Counted from the stretch's first letter, positions 1-8,582 are shown. The stretch is DNA of 64,000 nt from Bermanella sp047621325 (GCA_047621325.1 JBLHLT010000001.1:310001-374000), one strand, 5' to 3'. Numbers and translations are program-made. The notes: generated by a model from the letters alone, not told the origin.

Positions 1-1165
1 CCTCAACAATATTGCGTGTGCCTACTTCATAGCCCGTTTGTGTCGCTTCCATCGCACTTTGTGCCGAAATCATTGCTTGCTTGCGAGCCTTAATGCGCGC
101 AACGTCCGCTTCTAACGTACGATACAAAGCACGTACGGTTAAACTAGCACCACGTTGTGCCGCTTCTAAACCTTTTTCTGCAGCTTGACGTTGAAAATAA
201 GCCTGTTTCTGCCCTGCCCATGTAGCACCACCAGCAAACAACGGCATACTCAATTGCACGCCCACATAGGTACTTGTTACTTCTTCGCCGCCAGTGCTCG
301 CTTCATCATCAGTGATTGCATACTGACCCACAAGGTTTACCGTCGGTAAATGCTCCGACATTTTTGACTTATGATTTAGCTCAGCACTTCTACCGCTTTT
401 CTGTGCGATCAGTACATCCAAGTTTTGTCCAAGCGCTTTTTGCTCCCACAAAGTACGATCAGCTGGAACCGGACCAACTAAAGGAATGGTTTCTTTTAAC
501 GGGTTAATGCGGTCATAGCGCTCTCCCGTTAAAACGGCTAGCGATTCATAAGCAATATCTAACTGACTTTCGGCTGCAATTAAATCAACCGTCGCATTAT
601 CATAAATAGCTTGAGCTTCATGCACTTCAGTAATGGCAATTAAACCCACTTTAAAACGCTGTTGTGTTTGCTCTAGCTGGCGCTTAACCGCAGCCTCTTG
701 AGCTTTTGCTGATGCCAACGTGGCATTAGCACGCAACACATCAAAATAAGCTTCTGAAACGCGGACTATTATGCTCTGCTCTGCCTTACGTAATTCTAGC
801 TCAGCGCTTTCAGTGCTCGCACTGGCAGCGGCATAACTATACCAACTTGCTGGTGCAATAAGCGTTTGACTTAACGTCACATCGTAAGACGTTTTCTCTG
901 TTGTACCATCACTATTTAAAGAGGTAAGGGGGTTGGTCGGCGTCCCATCAAGATCCTTTTCGCTAATCTCAGCATTTAAGGTGATCGTAGGCAAAACCGC
1001 CTGACGCGCTAAGCCTGCACTTTGGCCATTGGCATTTGCCAACGCCACTTCGGCGGCTAGTTGAGGGTCATTGGCAAGCGCTTGCTCAAAAACATTTTTA
1101 AGATCGGCTGCCTGTGATGTTACTGTGGCGCCTATGGTAATAAGGGCTAACGCCAATTTTTTCAT
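1..1165 (-). CDS. tolC: TolC-family outer membrane efflux protein (3' end cut by window edge)
   Basis: Outer-membrane channel subunit of tripartite efflux pumps and type I secretion systems. The frame opens with ATG at 1165 and runs off the left edge, so only the first 388 or so residues are present. A typical signal peptide (MKKLALALITIGATVTSQA) is followed by an OEP-type repeat beginning ADLKNVFEQALANDPQL. Further in are heptad-rich helical stretches and a second OEP repeat, as in TolC. It is divergent from nudF across 142 bp. The order tolC / nudF-yqiB-cpdA is the usual one in gammaproteobacteria, which favours TolC itself over another outer-membrane factor. The C-terminus cannot be judged. 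Confidence 0.92.
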   Translation of the reverse strand, partial: MKKLALALITIGATVTSQAADLKNVFEQALANDPQLAAEVALANANGQSAGLARQAVLPTITLNAEISEKDLDGTPTNPLTSLNSDGTTEKTSYDVTLSQTLIAPASWYSYAAASASTESAELELRKAEQSIIVRVSEAYFDVLRANATLASAKAQEAAVKRQLEQTQQRFKVGLIAITEVHEAQAIYDNATVDLIAAESQLDIAYESLAVLTGERYDRINPLKETIPLVGPVPADRTLWEQKALGQNLDVLIAQKSGRSAELNHKSKMSEHLPTVNLVGQYAITDDEASTGGEEVTSTYVGVQLSMPLFAGGATWAGQKQAYFQRQAAEKGLEAAQRGASLTVRALYRTLEADVARIKARKQAMISAQSAMEATQTGYEVGTRNIVE

Positions 1166-1307
1166 GGTTGCTTCCTGTAGAAGAACTGAAGTTGCACGGA
1201 TTCTAACCACTTAATGGCCATCTTGGAACCATACATTAGAAACGCCTAATACAACATATTGTTGCAAAATCAGATACAAAGCCTGAGTTAAGATTTTAAT
1301 TGTCACT

Positions 1308-1913
1308 ATGATAAAGCCAACGTACCAACAAAACGACATAAAAATTCATAAAAAAGAGACCTGTTATCAGGGTTTCTTTCGTATGAGTAAAATTACTTTG
1401 CAGCATAAGCTGTTCAATGGCCAGTGGGGGCCCATTATTTCGCGAGAGTTATTTCAACGCGGCGAAGCGGCGGCTGTTCTGTTATATGACCCTAATTTAG
1501 ACGCAGTGGTTCTGACCGAGCAAATCCGAATTGGTGCCCTCAATTATGATAGCCCTTGGCAGTTTGAAATTGTAGCCGGCATGATCGAACAAGGGCTATC
1601 GCCACAAGAAGTGGCGATTAAAGAAGCCCAAGAAGAAAGTGGCGCCCACATCGAGCATCTCATCCCCATTAGCCGCTACTTATCCAGTTCAGGCGGTTGT
1701 GATGAAGTACTGCATGTCTTTATGGCTGAAGTAGACAGCTCAACCATTGAAGGGGTGCATGGTGTGGCAGATGAGTCAGAAGATATTAAGATCACTAAAG
1801 TCTCAAGTTCTGATGCATTTGCCGCGGTAAACTCAGGTATAATTAGCAATGCTGCGACGATAATTGCGCTACAGTGGTTAGAGCTACGATTACTTAAGCA
1901 GGCCCATTCATAG
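1308..1913 (+). CDS. nudF: ADP-ribose pyrophosphatase, Nudix family
   Basis: Hydrolyses ADP-ribose to AMP and ribose 5-phosphate. The 201-aa protein aligns along its whole length with the E. coli NudF pattern (IRETLYRGFF-like start near residue 13, HKLFNGQ near 33-39, HGVADESEDI near 151-160, ALQWL near the end). The start at 1308 is therefore preferred over the internal ATG at 1383. The Nudix box lies at residues 91-113. It keeps the EAQEE-type metal-binding glutamates and both glycines, but the first box glutamate is Leu97 and the usual Arg is Lys105. First gene of nudF-yqiB-cpdA, with 19 bp to the next gene. Confidence 0.93.
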   Translation: MIKPTYQQNDIKIHKKETCYQGFFRMSKITLQHKLFNGQWGPIISRELFQRGEAAAVLLYDPNLDAVVLTEQIRIGALNYDSPWQFEIVAGMIEQGLSPQEVAIKEAQEESGAHIEHLIPISRYLSSSGGCDEVLHVFMAEVDSSTIEGVHGVADESEDIKITKVSSSDAFAAVNSGIISNAATIIALQWLELRLLKQAHS

Positions 1914-1932
1914 CCCATGGGACATCACTAGC

Positions 1933-2415
1933 ATGGCCAAGCACTATGTGCCCGACCTCACCAATTTTGCCAAGGTATGTGAAAACAATTACATGCGCTT
2001 GCTAACCTTGCTGCCAGAAATGGACAAGGGGACGGGTCGTGAGTTTACCGTTACCGGCGGTATTGGCCATCGTACCAGCATTCGTTTTAGCATTACCGAG
2101 CAATTCCCATACACCCTCACGATTGCCGTTGAACAAGTGAGTGAACTGCATGATTTCTTGCAGCCGCCCCATATGGAAGTGCGTCTCTATCACGACGTGC
2201 GAATGGCCGAAGTCGTGGTGTTTGACCACAACCATCGCTTCAACGGGGTTTATCATTACCCTAATCCGCAGATGCGAATGCCCGACGAAAAGCACCAAAT
2301 TAATCAGTTTTTGGCGGATTGGTTGGAGCACTGCCTGCGTCACGGTGAAGCTAATATTGAATTAAATTTCCTACCAAAGCCTTTAAAATGTGACTCCGAC
2401 ACTGGAAGTGACTAA
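1933..2415 (+). CDS. yqiB: DUF1249 family protein (YqiB-like)
   Basis: A conserved gammaproteobacterial protein of unknown biochemical role, 160 aa, the usual length for the family. It starts MAKHYVPDLTNFAKVCENNY, a typical opening for DUF1249 proteins, and contains the family's conserved tyrosine/histidine-rich core (RLYHDVRMAEV near residues 84-94, then an HHRFNGVYHYPNPQ-like stretch). No signal peptide or membrane segment is visible, so it should be cytoplasmic. It sits between nudF and cpdA as in many gammaproteobacteria. The context offers no function beyond co-occurrence with these nucleotide hydrolases. Confidence 0.88.
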   Translation: MAKHYVPDLTNFAKVCENNYMRLLTLLPEMDKGTGREFTVTGGIGHRTSIRFSITEQFPYTLTIAVEQVSELHDFLQPPHMEVRLYHDVRMAEVVVFDHNHRFNGVYHYPNPQMRMPDEKHQINQFLADWLEHCLRHGEANIELNFLPKPLKCDSDTGSD

Positions 2416-2484
2416 GCTATTAACATTATAGTGCGCTAAATTCATGTTCTTAGCACCTACGGACGGGTATGGACCTTACTAGTC

Positions 2485-3267
2485 ATGCAAAAATTTATAC
2501 AAATCACTGACTGCCACTTATTTGCTTCAGATGAAGGCAAGTTACTCGGTATGGATACTCAGGCCAGTTTAAATGCGGTTCTGGACATTATCCACAGTGA
2601 GCAAAGTCAGTTTGATTTTTACCTCTGTACTGGTGATTTAAGCCAAGACGGCAGCGTTGAATCGTACCAATACCTCAAAGACCTTTTAGCCAAAGACGGC
2701 AAAGAGCAATTCTGGATTCCCGGCAATCACGACTATCGCAGTAACATGCTGCAAGTGGTAAACGAAGAACAAGAAATGCTCACTGTCATTAAAAAAGGCC
2801 ATTGGCAGCTTATCTTGCTCGACAGCCAAGTGCCCGGCAGCGTGTTTGGCAACCTTGCTCAAAGCCAATTAGATTTACTCGAAGCAGCACTCAAAGCCGA
2901 CTCGACTAGCCATACCCTTATTACCATGCACCACCATCCTAAGCCCATGGGCTGCAAATGGTTAGATACTCAGCAAATCCGCAACAGCCAAGCCTTATTA
3001 GATATCGTCGATAAATATGACAATGTGCGTGTGGTACTTTGGGGACATGTTCACCAAGACAGCGACAAAATGGTAGATGGCGTGCGTTATATATCGACAC
3101 CGTCAACCTGTGTGCAATTTACGCCTGAATCCAGTGATTTTGATGTGGATAAAGAAGGCCCAGGCTACCGCTGGGTTGAACTAAACGATGACGGAACAAT
3201 TAGCACGGGCGTATCCCGCGTAGTGGGGATTGATTTTGAAATTGATTACACAATCAAAGGCTATTAA
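2485..3267 (+). CDS. cpdA: 3',5'-cyclic AMP phosphodiesterase (Icc/CpdA, calcineurin-like)
   Basis: Hydrolyses cyclic AMP to AMP and so tunes CRP-dependent regulation. The 260-aa protein has all metallophosphoesterase metal-site motifs: D9 and H11 (ITDCHLF), GD at 50-51, GNHD at 80-83, the MHHHP run at 148-152, and GHVHQD at 187-192. It is cytoplasmic, with no signal peptide. It follows yqiB after 69 bp and is the last gene of the nudF-yqiB-cpdA set. The transcript can end at the stem-loop at 3296-3326, shared with convergent waaA. Confidence 0.94.
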   Translation: MQKFIQITDCHLFASDEGKLLGMDTQASLNAVLDIIHSEQSQFDFYLCTGDLSQDGSVESYQYLKDLLAKDGKEQFWIPGNHDYRSNMLQVVNEEQEMLTVIKKGHWQLILLDSQVPGSVFGNLAQSQLDLLEAALKADSTSHTLITMHHHPKPMGCKWLDTQQIRNSQALLDIVDKYDNVRVVLWGHVHQDSDKMVDGVRYISTPSTCVQFTPESSDFDVDKEGPGYRWVELNDDGTISTGVSRVVGIDFEIDYTIKGY

Positions 3268-3288
3268 CGCTAGACGCTAGACGCTAGA
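3268..3288. repeat. three tandem copies of a 7-bp unit CGCTAGA
   Basis: Directly after the cpdA stop codon the heptamer CGCTAGA occurs three times head to tail, followed by the terminator. A diverged relative in the opposite orientation precedes the glyA stop near 17583-17613. Both lie in 3' intergenic DNA beside stem-loops. Function unknown. Confidence 0.8.
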
Positions 3289-3295
3289 AAATCTT

Positions 3296-3326
3296 AAAAA
3301 CCCTTGTCGCAATACAAGGGTTTTTT
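3296..3326. terminator. bidirectional rho-independent terminator between cpdA and waaA
   Basis: A perfect 9-bp stem, AACCCTTGT / ACAAGGGTT, with a 6-nt loop, has A5 on the left and T6 on the right. It can therefore terminate both cpdA (+) and waaA (-), which converge here. Confidence 0.85.
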
Positions 3327-3339
3327 ATTGGGTAAAACA

Positions 3340-4626
3340 TTACTCACAAAACAGTAATTCAATCCACTCAAGCACTTTTTGCTTGGCACCACGGTTCGCC
3401 TCCACCACTCCTTGCGCCGCCTTACCTTTTTGTTGAGCCAATTCACCATCGGCTAGCCAATCTTGCGCGACACCCGCCCAGTTTTGCTGAGTGACTGTTT
3501 TCAATCCACCGGCCTGTTCAAGCTGTTGGCAAATCAGTGCAAAATTAAATTGGCTTGGACCCATGATAACAGGTACGCCCAACGCCGCTGGCTCTAGCGG
3601 ATTATGGCCGCCGTTTTCCACAAAGCTGCCGCCCATCACACACACGTCACTGGCCGCTAAAAACGCCATGAGCTCGCCCATGGCATCCACCAGCAACACT
3701 TGAGTCTCAGCTGATGCATCTAACAAACTACGACGGCTTAATTTAAAACCGCGTTGCTCAATCAGTGTGGCCACATCATTAAACCGCTCAGGGTGTCTTG
3801 GCACCAAAATCATTAACAATTCAGGGTCTTGTTTAACGAGCTGTGCAAACCCATCTAGGGCGATATCGTCTTCCCCTTTGTGGGTACTGGCCACAATCAA
3901 TACTTTTCGATCGTGACCCCAACTGTGTTTCAGCGCCTGCCCTTGATTTAATAAATCCGTTGAAATGGTTAAATCAAATTTAATACTGCCCGTCACCTGC
4001 ATTTTATTTTCTGGCATGCCTAGCTCTACAAAACGCTGTGCATCCACTTCATTTTGCACCGCTAAACCATCTAGTTTATTAAGCATATCGCGGGCAAGAC
4101 TGGCTACTTTTGCATAACCTTTTGCGCTTTTTTCACTTAAACGCGCATTCACCACCAACACTTTACAGCCTGTTTTTTTAGAGCAATGAATTAAGTTTGG
4201 CCAAAGCTCGGTTTCTAATATCACTAATAATTGCGGGCGTACTTTGCGTAAAAAACCCTGCAAAAACCAAGATAGGTCATAGGGTAAATACACATGAAAT
4301 ATTTGTTTACCAAGCTGTGGAGCAAAACGTTTTTGTACTTGCTCGCTGCCCGTTGGCGTAGTGGTGGTGATCGTGATTAATGCATCAGGGTTGGTTTGCA
4401 TGGTTTGCTCAATCAGTGGCACCGCAGCAATAAACTCCCCCACACTGACGGTATGAAACCAGATACCCCCTTGCTTGCCATTCAGCACTTTAGGCCCAGT
4501 CAACAAACCAAAACGTTGCCACCAGCGCTTGCCATAGGCAGGGGCTTTACGAGCACGCACAAACATACGCAGCACAATAATAGGAATAAGCGCACTTAAA
4601 ACGAGGGAATAAAGTAGTCTGGCCAT
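3340..4626 (-). CDS. waaA: 3-deoxy-D-manno-octulosonic acid (Kdo) transferase
   Basis: Transfers Kdo from CMP-Kdo to the lipid A precursor on the inner face of the inner membrane, the first step of LPS core assembly. The 428-aa protein has an N-terminal membrane anchor (about residues 3-22) and the SVGE motif around the catalytic glutamate E64. The C-terminal donor-binding signature GGSFVENGGHNPLEPAA is typical of GT30 enzymes. Length matches the family (about 425 aa). It is divergent from hldE across 159 bp, which places two LPS-core genes back to back. Known as kdtA in older usage. Confidence 0.95.
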   Translation of the reverse strand: MARLLYSLVLSALIPIIVLRMFVRARKAPAYGKRWWQRFGLLTGPKVLNGKQGGIWFHTVSVGEFIAAVPLIEQTMQTNPDALITITTTTPTGSEQVQKRFAPQLGKQIFHVYLPYDLSWFLQGFLRKVRPQLLVILETELWPNLIHCSKKTGCKVLVVNARLSEKSAKGYAKVASLARDMLNKLDGLAVQNEVDAQRFVELGMPENKMQVTGSIKFDLTISTDLLNQGQALKHSWGHDRKVLIVASTHKGEDDIALDGFAQLVKQDPELLMILVPRHPERFNDVATLIEQRGFKLSRRSLLDASAETQVLLVDAMGELMAFLAASDVCVMGGSFVENGGHNPLEPAALGVPVIMGPSQFNFALICQQLEQAGGLKTVTQQNWAGVAQDWLADGELAQQKGKAAQGVVEANRGAKQKVLEWIELLFCE

Positions 4627-4740
4627 GATTTATCTAACAAAATTGAATCAACCCACATTCTAGCACCACCCTTGCGGGTTTACCCTAATGTCACAAAAGC
4701 GAAGCACAACGATACAGCAAGCACTGCCCCCAGCATTCGC

Positions 4741-4768
4741 TTGTGCTACCATAGCCAGCTAATAAAAT
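4741..4768 (+). promoter_or_regulatory. possible sigma-70 promoter for hldE
   Basis: TTGTGC and TAAAAT are separated by 16 bp, with the -10 element ending 17 bp before the hldE ATG. The match is moderate and made by eye only. The short leader leaves little room for an upstream ribosome site. Confidence 0.3.
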
Positions 4769-4785
4769 TATGTGGTTTTTAATTC

Positions 4786-6213
4786 ATGACTTTGCGTATT
4801 CCTAACTTTGCCAACGCCCGTCTCTTAGTGGTAGGGGATGTGATGTTAGATCGCTATTGGAGCGGCCCTACTTCGCGTATTTCACCTGAAGCACCCGTGC
4901 CTGTGGTTAAAGTCAGCGAGATCGAAGACCGCGCCGGTGGTGCCGGTAACGTGGCCCTCAACATAGCCAGCCTAACCGCACAAACCAGTCTACTGGGCCT
5001 TGTGGGTAATGACGATAACGCACAAGTATTAACCACCACCTTGCGCCATCACAATATCAAAACCCAATTCACAACCATTGCCAGTCACCCAACCATCACA
5101 AAATTACGGGTACTAAGTCGTCACCAACAATTGATTCGCTTGGATTTTGAAGAATCATTTGCCGATGCCGACAACAGTAACCTGCTCGAAAACTACAAAC
5201 AGCAAATTGAAGAATGCGACGTGGTCATTTTAAGTGATTACGGCAAAGGCGCACTGCACAACATTGAAGAGTTTATTGCGATTGCCAAAACAGCAAACAA
5301 GCCCATTTTCATTGACCCTAAAGGCAGTGATTTTAAACGCTACAGCGGCGCCACATTAATTACCCCAAACATGAGCGAGTTCGAACAAGTGGTTGGCCCA
5401 TGTAAAGATGAAGCCGAACTGGTAAGCAAAGGATTTGAACTGCTCAACACCGTTGGCCTTGAAGCACTATTAGTGACCCGCAGCGAAAAAGGCATGACGC
5501 TTTTTCAAAAAGGCGAACAGCCCGTACATCTAGCGGCCACCGCTCGTGAAGTCTATGACGTTACCGGTGCAGGCGACACCGTCATCAGCGTACTGGCCGC
5601 CGCTTTTGCCGCTGGTAGCCCACTGGCAGAGGCCACAGCGCTTGCCAACACCGCAGCCGCCCTTGTGGTTGCCAAACTGGGTACGGCTACCGTTAGTCTT
5701 GCAGAATTGCGCCGCGAAGCCAAAGCCGATGCCATCGCCCACAGCGGTATTTTAGATGAAGATGCCCTGCTCGATATTATCAACGACGCCAAAGCCCAAG
5801 GCGAAACCATCGTCATGACCAATGGTTGTTTTGATATTTTGCACCCAGGTCACGTAAGCTATTTAAAAAATGCCAAAAAGCTTGGAGATAAACTCATTGT
5901 TGCCGTCAACACCGACGATTCGGTACGCCGCTTAAAAGGGGAAGGACGCCCGATCAACTCAACCGAACATCGCATGGACGTACTGGTTGGCCTTGCTAGC
6001 GTCGATTACGTGGTGCCATTTAGTGAAGACACACCACAGCGTTTAATTGCCAAGTTACTGCCAAGTATATTGGTGAAAGGTGGCGACTATAAAATCGAAG
6101 ACATCGCTGGTGGTAAAGAAGTCATCGACAATGGCGGCGAAGTGCAAGTGCTAAATTTCGAAGATGGTTGCAGCACAACCAATATCATCAACAGCATTAA
6201 AGCTCATAGTTAA
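4786..6213 (+). CDS. hldE: bifunctional heptose-7-phosphate kinase / heptose-1-phosphate adenylyltransferase
   Basis: Catalyses two steps towards ADP-L-glycero-D-manno-heptose, the heptose donor of the LPS inner core: phosphorylation at C1 and, after dephosphorylation by GmhB, adenylylation. The 475-aa protein has an N-terminal PfkB/ribokinase domain (residues about 11-315, with the VTGAGDT signature and catalytic D264). Its C-terminal cytidylyltransferase-like domain (about 343-475) has TNGCFDILHPGHVSYL, with the HPGH motif at 353-356. Full length for the family, with no sign of damage. Its neighbours waaA and an LpxL-type acyltransferase confirm an LPS role. Confidence 0.96.
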   Translation: MTLRIPNFANARLLVVGDVMLDRYWSGPTSRISPEAPVPVVKVSEIEDRAGGAGNVALNIASLTAQTSLLGLVGNDDNAQVLTTTLRHHNIKTQFTTIASHPTITKLRVLSRHQQLIRLDFEESFADADNSNLLENYKQQIEECDVVILSDYGKGALHNIEEFIAIAKTANKPIFIDPKGSDFKRYSGATLITPNMSEFEQVVGPCKDEAELVSKGFELLNTVGLEALLVTRSEKGMTLFQKGEQPVHLAATAREVYDVTGAGDTVISVLAAAFAAGSPLAEATALANTAAALVVAKLGTATVSLAELRREAKADAIAHSGILDEDALLDIINDAKAQGETIVMTNGCFDILHPGHVSYLKNAKKLGDKLIVAVNTDDSVRRLKGEGRPINSTEHRMDVLVGLASVDYVVPFSEDTPQRLIAKLLPSILVKGGDYKIEDIAGGKEVIDNGGEVQVLNFEDGCSTTNIINSIKAHS

Positions 6214-6277
6214 GTCAAAGCGCCTGACGAGCATCAAGGGCAACAACAGCCCTTGATCACCACTTAGATAGAAGAAT

Positions 6278-7222
6278 ATGAACAATAAAAATAAACCCAA
6301 TCAAATTGAAGATACCCGATTATTAAAACTGGAATTCCTAAAACCTAAATACTGGGGTGTTTGGTTATTTGTGGGGTTCTTATTTATCTGCCAACTGCTG
6401 CCATTCAAAGTGCAATGGAAAATCAGCAAAGGTTTGGCTTGGTTAGCTTATAACTTAGCAAAAGGTCGTCGTCATGTTGTGCAGGTAAATGTGGATATTT
6501 GTTTTCCTGAATTAAATCCACAAGAAAAAGATGCCCTAGTAAAAGAAATTTTTCATGAAAACATGCAAGGCTATCTAGATAGCGGCACCGCATGGTTTGG
6601 CAACTACAAGCGCTTTAAACCCACCTTGGATGTTCGAGGCAAAGAACACTTCGATAAGTTTTTAGACAATGGCCAAGGCGTCGTATTAGCCGGTGCCCAT
6701 TTTAGTATTCTAGACTTAGCGGGTGCTATCACTAGTCTCATTACAGAAATGAACGTCACCTACCGCCCATTAGATAACAAACTAATGAACGCCATCATGA
6801 TGCGTGGCCGCTATCGTTTTGTGACCCACGCGTATCACAAAAAAGATGTTAAAGGTTTCATCGATTGTTTAAAGCGCGGCGAAGCCCTTTGGTATGCGCC
6901 AGACCAAGATTACGGTCGCAAGCACGCCGTATTTGCACCATTGTTTGGTCGCCAAGCGTCCACTATTTCGGGCCTCACTTTTTTAAGCAAAAGTGGCAAT
7001 GCACGCATCGTGCCTTACAGCTATCACCGCAAACAAGACTGCCAAGAATACATTTTAGAATTCTACGAAGCGCTGCCAGAAACCGACGATGAAGAGCAAG
7101 ATGCTAAAGCGTACAACCAATGGTTAGAAGGCGCGATTCGTCGCTACCCTGCTCAGTATCTTTGGTTGCATAAGCGCTTTAAAACACAAGAAAATCCGGA
7201 CGATGTGAATCCGTATAAGTAA
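6278..7222 (+). CDS. LpxL/HtrB-type lipid A acyltransferase
   Basis: Adds a secondary acyl chain to Kdo2-lipid A from acyl-ACP at the inner membrane. The 314-aa protein has an N-terminal membrane segment (about residues 27-43) and the RRHVVQVNVDICFPE block near 64-78. The catalytic H-x4-D motif is H141/D146, and the family block WYAPDQDYG lies near 205-213. Whether it is the LpxL or LpxM equivalent cannot be decided, so no symbol is given. It follows hldE after 64 bp. That gap holds an 8-bp stem-loop (6233-6257) without a T tract. A strong terminator follows the gene. Confidence 0.9.
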   Translation: MNNKNKPNQIEDTRLLKLEFLKPKYWGVWLFVGFLFICQLLPFKVQWKISKGLAWLAYNLAKGRRHVVQVNVDICFPELNPQEKDALVKEIFHENMQGYLDSGTAWFGNYKRFKPTLDVRGKEHFDKFLDNGQGVVLAGAHFSILDLAGAITSLITEMNVTYRPLDNKLMNAIMMRGRYRFVTHAYHKKDVKGFIDCLKRGEALWYAPDQDYGRKHAVFAPLFGRQASTISGLTFLSKSGNARIVPYSYHRKQDCQEYILEFYEALPETDDEEQDAKAYNQWLEGAIRRYPAQYLWLHKRFKTQENPDDVNPYK

Positions 7223-7284
7223 ACGCTACCGTCGACACGCTCGTTCCTCGCTGCTCAGGATGAACGGGCTGAATGCAGGATATT

Positions 7285-7325
7285 AGGCAGAGTGGGAATG
7301 CCCACTCTGCCTCGCTTTTCTTTTT
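7285..7325 (+). terminator. rho-independent terminator after the acyltransferase gene
   Basis: A perfect 12-bp stem, AGGCAGAGTGGG / CCCACTCTGCCT, with a 4-nt loop is followed by a T-rich run (CGCTTTTCTTTTT). It lies 62 bp past the stop codon. Confidence 0.8.
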
Positions 7326-7522
7326 GTACGAGCTTGCCCCGCGAGCGATCGAACAGACATGTTCGAATCAATATAATGGGTTACGCTGCGCTAACCCATC
7401 CTACGCTTTATATTTTAAATATTGATTCATTTAAGTGAAGTTGATCGCGCGCAAGCGCCCTCCCACAATTTACAGTTTATCGTACGAACTCGCACCTGCG
7501 AGTGAATTTATAATGTTCGAAT
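7326..7522. repeat. cluster of REP/BIME-like palindromic repeats
   Basis: Two related units of about 42 bp (7326-7368 and 7482-7522) begin GTACGA, contain a small GC-rich palindrome and end ATGTTCGAAT. Between them is a nested palindrome. Its outer 10-bp arms GAATCAATAT / ATATTGATTC (7365-7374, 7419-7428) enclose ATGGGTTA / TAACCCAT (7376-7383, 7392-7399). At 7443-7467, read on the minus strand, TGTGGGAGGGCGCTTGCGCG resembles the REP consensus of pseudomonads. Together with the terminators on both sides, this explains the 476-bp gap between the acyltransferase and the aminotransferase. I see no gene in the gap. Confidence 0.75.
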
Positions 7523-7552
7523 ACGCCCTAAACGCAATAACGGTAACCATAA

Positions 7553-7588
7553 AAAAGCCCATCTTTACTTTTATAAAGATGAGCTTTT
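7553..7588. terminator. bidirectional stem-loop terminator
   Basis: AAAAGC-CATCTTTA pairs with TAAAGATG-GCTTTT around a 6-nt loop, with one C/A mismatch. The A and T tails allow termination in both directions, including for the minus-strand D-glutamate operon that ends at 7699. Confidence 0.75.
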
Positions 7589-7644
7589 AGATCAAAACAC
7601 ATTTTTAGTTACAAGACGCACCGTAACATTAATGTGGGAAGGCG

Positions 7645-7679
7645 TACCCAGCGTATTCACTCTGCTCACGGGGCATACT
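7645..7679. repeat. 35-bp dispersed repeat, copy 1
   Basis: Matches 17417-17451 at 27 of 35 positions without gaps. The shared core is TCACGGGGCA. Both copies lie next to the 3' end of a minus-strand gene and beside stem-loops. Confidence 0.6.
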
Positions 7680-7698
7680 ACCCGCGTGCATAGCTTTA

Positions 7699-8556
7699 TT
7701 AAAACTCGAATTTGTGTGCGGTGTATTGGGTTTGTGCCGCTAACCACACATCTCCAATCTCGCCATTACCCACTGGCTTACCGTCTATTTGTACAACCGG
7801 TGCGATTTCTTTTGATGAGCTGGTGATCCACACTTCATCTGCATTCCATACTTCGTCCATAGTAACAATGCGTTCTTCTACTTTTATATCGCTGTATTTG
7901 CGTAGAATTTCTAACAACATAAAACGAGTGATACCCGGTAAAATTTGATTATCTAAAGGCGGCGTGATCACAACACCATCTTTTACGATATAGGCGTTGC
8001 ACGCACCCGCTTCGGTTAATTCATTTTTTGCGTTATATAATAACGTTTCGTTGTAACCTTGGGCATAACCAAATTGAAAGTGCATCACGTTACCCAGTAA
8101 CGCGGTGGATTTAATATTACAACGCTGCCAGCGTAAATCTTGGGTGGTGGCCACTTTGTAGCCTTTGGATTTTGTTTTGTCTGGCACGTTGGCCGCTGGA
8201 ATATCAAACGCATAAGCAAAGACAGTAGGCGCGACATTTTCTGGGTAGGCGTGAAAGCGTTTGCTGTCGGTGCCGCGGCTGACGTGTAAATAAATACCTA
8301 GGTTTTCACCTTCATTTTTTGCGATTAATTGATCACAAATTTTGCGCCATTGAGTTTGATCCCATTTAAAATCAATGCCGATCAATTCTAGACCTTGGTT
8401 CATGCGATCAATGTGTGGGCCAAAACCCACTAGCTTGCCATTGTAGGCAGGGATCACTTCATAGATGCCGTCACCAAATAAAAAGCCTCGGTCCATCGGT
8501 GAAATTTTTGCCTCTTCCATTGGCATAAATTCATTATTCAAAAATACAATGCTCAT
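7699..8556 (-). CDS. dat: D-amino-acid (D-alanine) aminotransferase, class IV PLP enzyme
   Basis: Interconverts D-alanine + 2-oxoglutarate with pyruvate + D-glutamate. The 285-aa fold-type IV protein has the FGDGIYEV block at 27-34. The PLP lysine is K149 in NIKSTALLGNVM, and E182 lies in LTEAGACNAYIV, the pattern of D-amino-acid rather than branched-chain transaminases. Length is typical. It is the last gene of the pxp operon, 26 bp after the DUF4392 gene, so D-glutamate supply or removal is a sensible role here. 4-amino-4-deoxychorismate lyase or BCAT are less likely alternatives given the K149/E182 surroundings. Stereospecificity is inferred. Confidence 0.85.
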   Translation of the reverse strand: MSIVFLNNEFMPMEEAKISPMDRGFLFGDGIYEVIPAYNGKLVGFGPHIDRMNQGLELIGIDFKWDQTQWRKICDQLIAKNEGENLGIYLHVSRGTDSKRFHAYPENVAPTVFAYAFDIPAANVPDKTKSKGYKVATTQDLRWQRCNIKSTALLGNVMHFQFGYAQGYNETLLYNAKNELTEAGACNAYIVKDGVVITPPLDNQILPGITRFMLLEILRKYSDIKVEERIVTMDEVWNADEVWITSSSKEIAPVVQIDGKPVGNGEIGDVWLAAQTQYTAHKFEF

Positions 8557-8582
8557 GTGGCACCTCGATCAATTTTTAATGC

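Noticed and set aside
7632..7826. 64-codon plus-strand ORF over the 35-bp repeat and the 3' end of the aminotransferase gene
   Set aside because: Mostly antisense to the aminotransferase gene, and it starts within a repeat.
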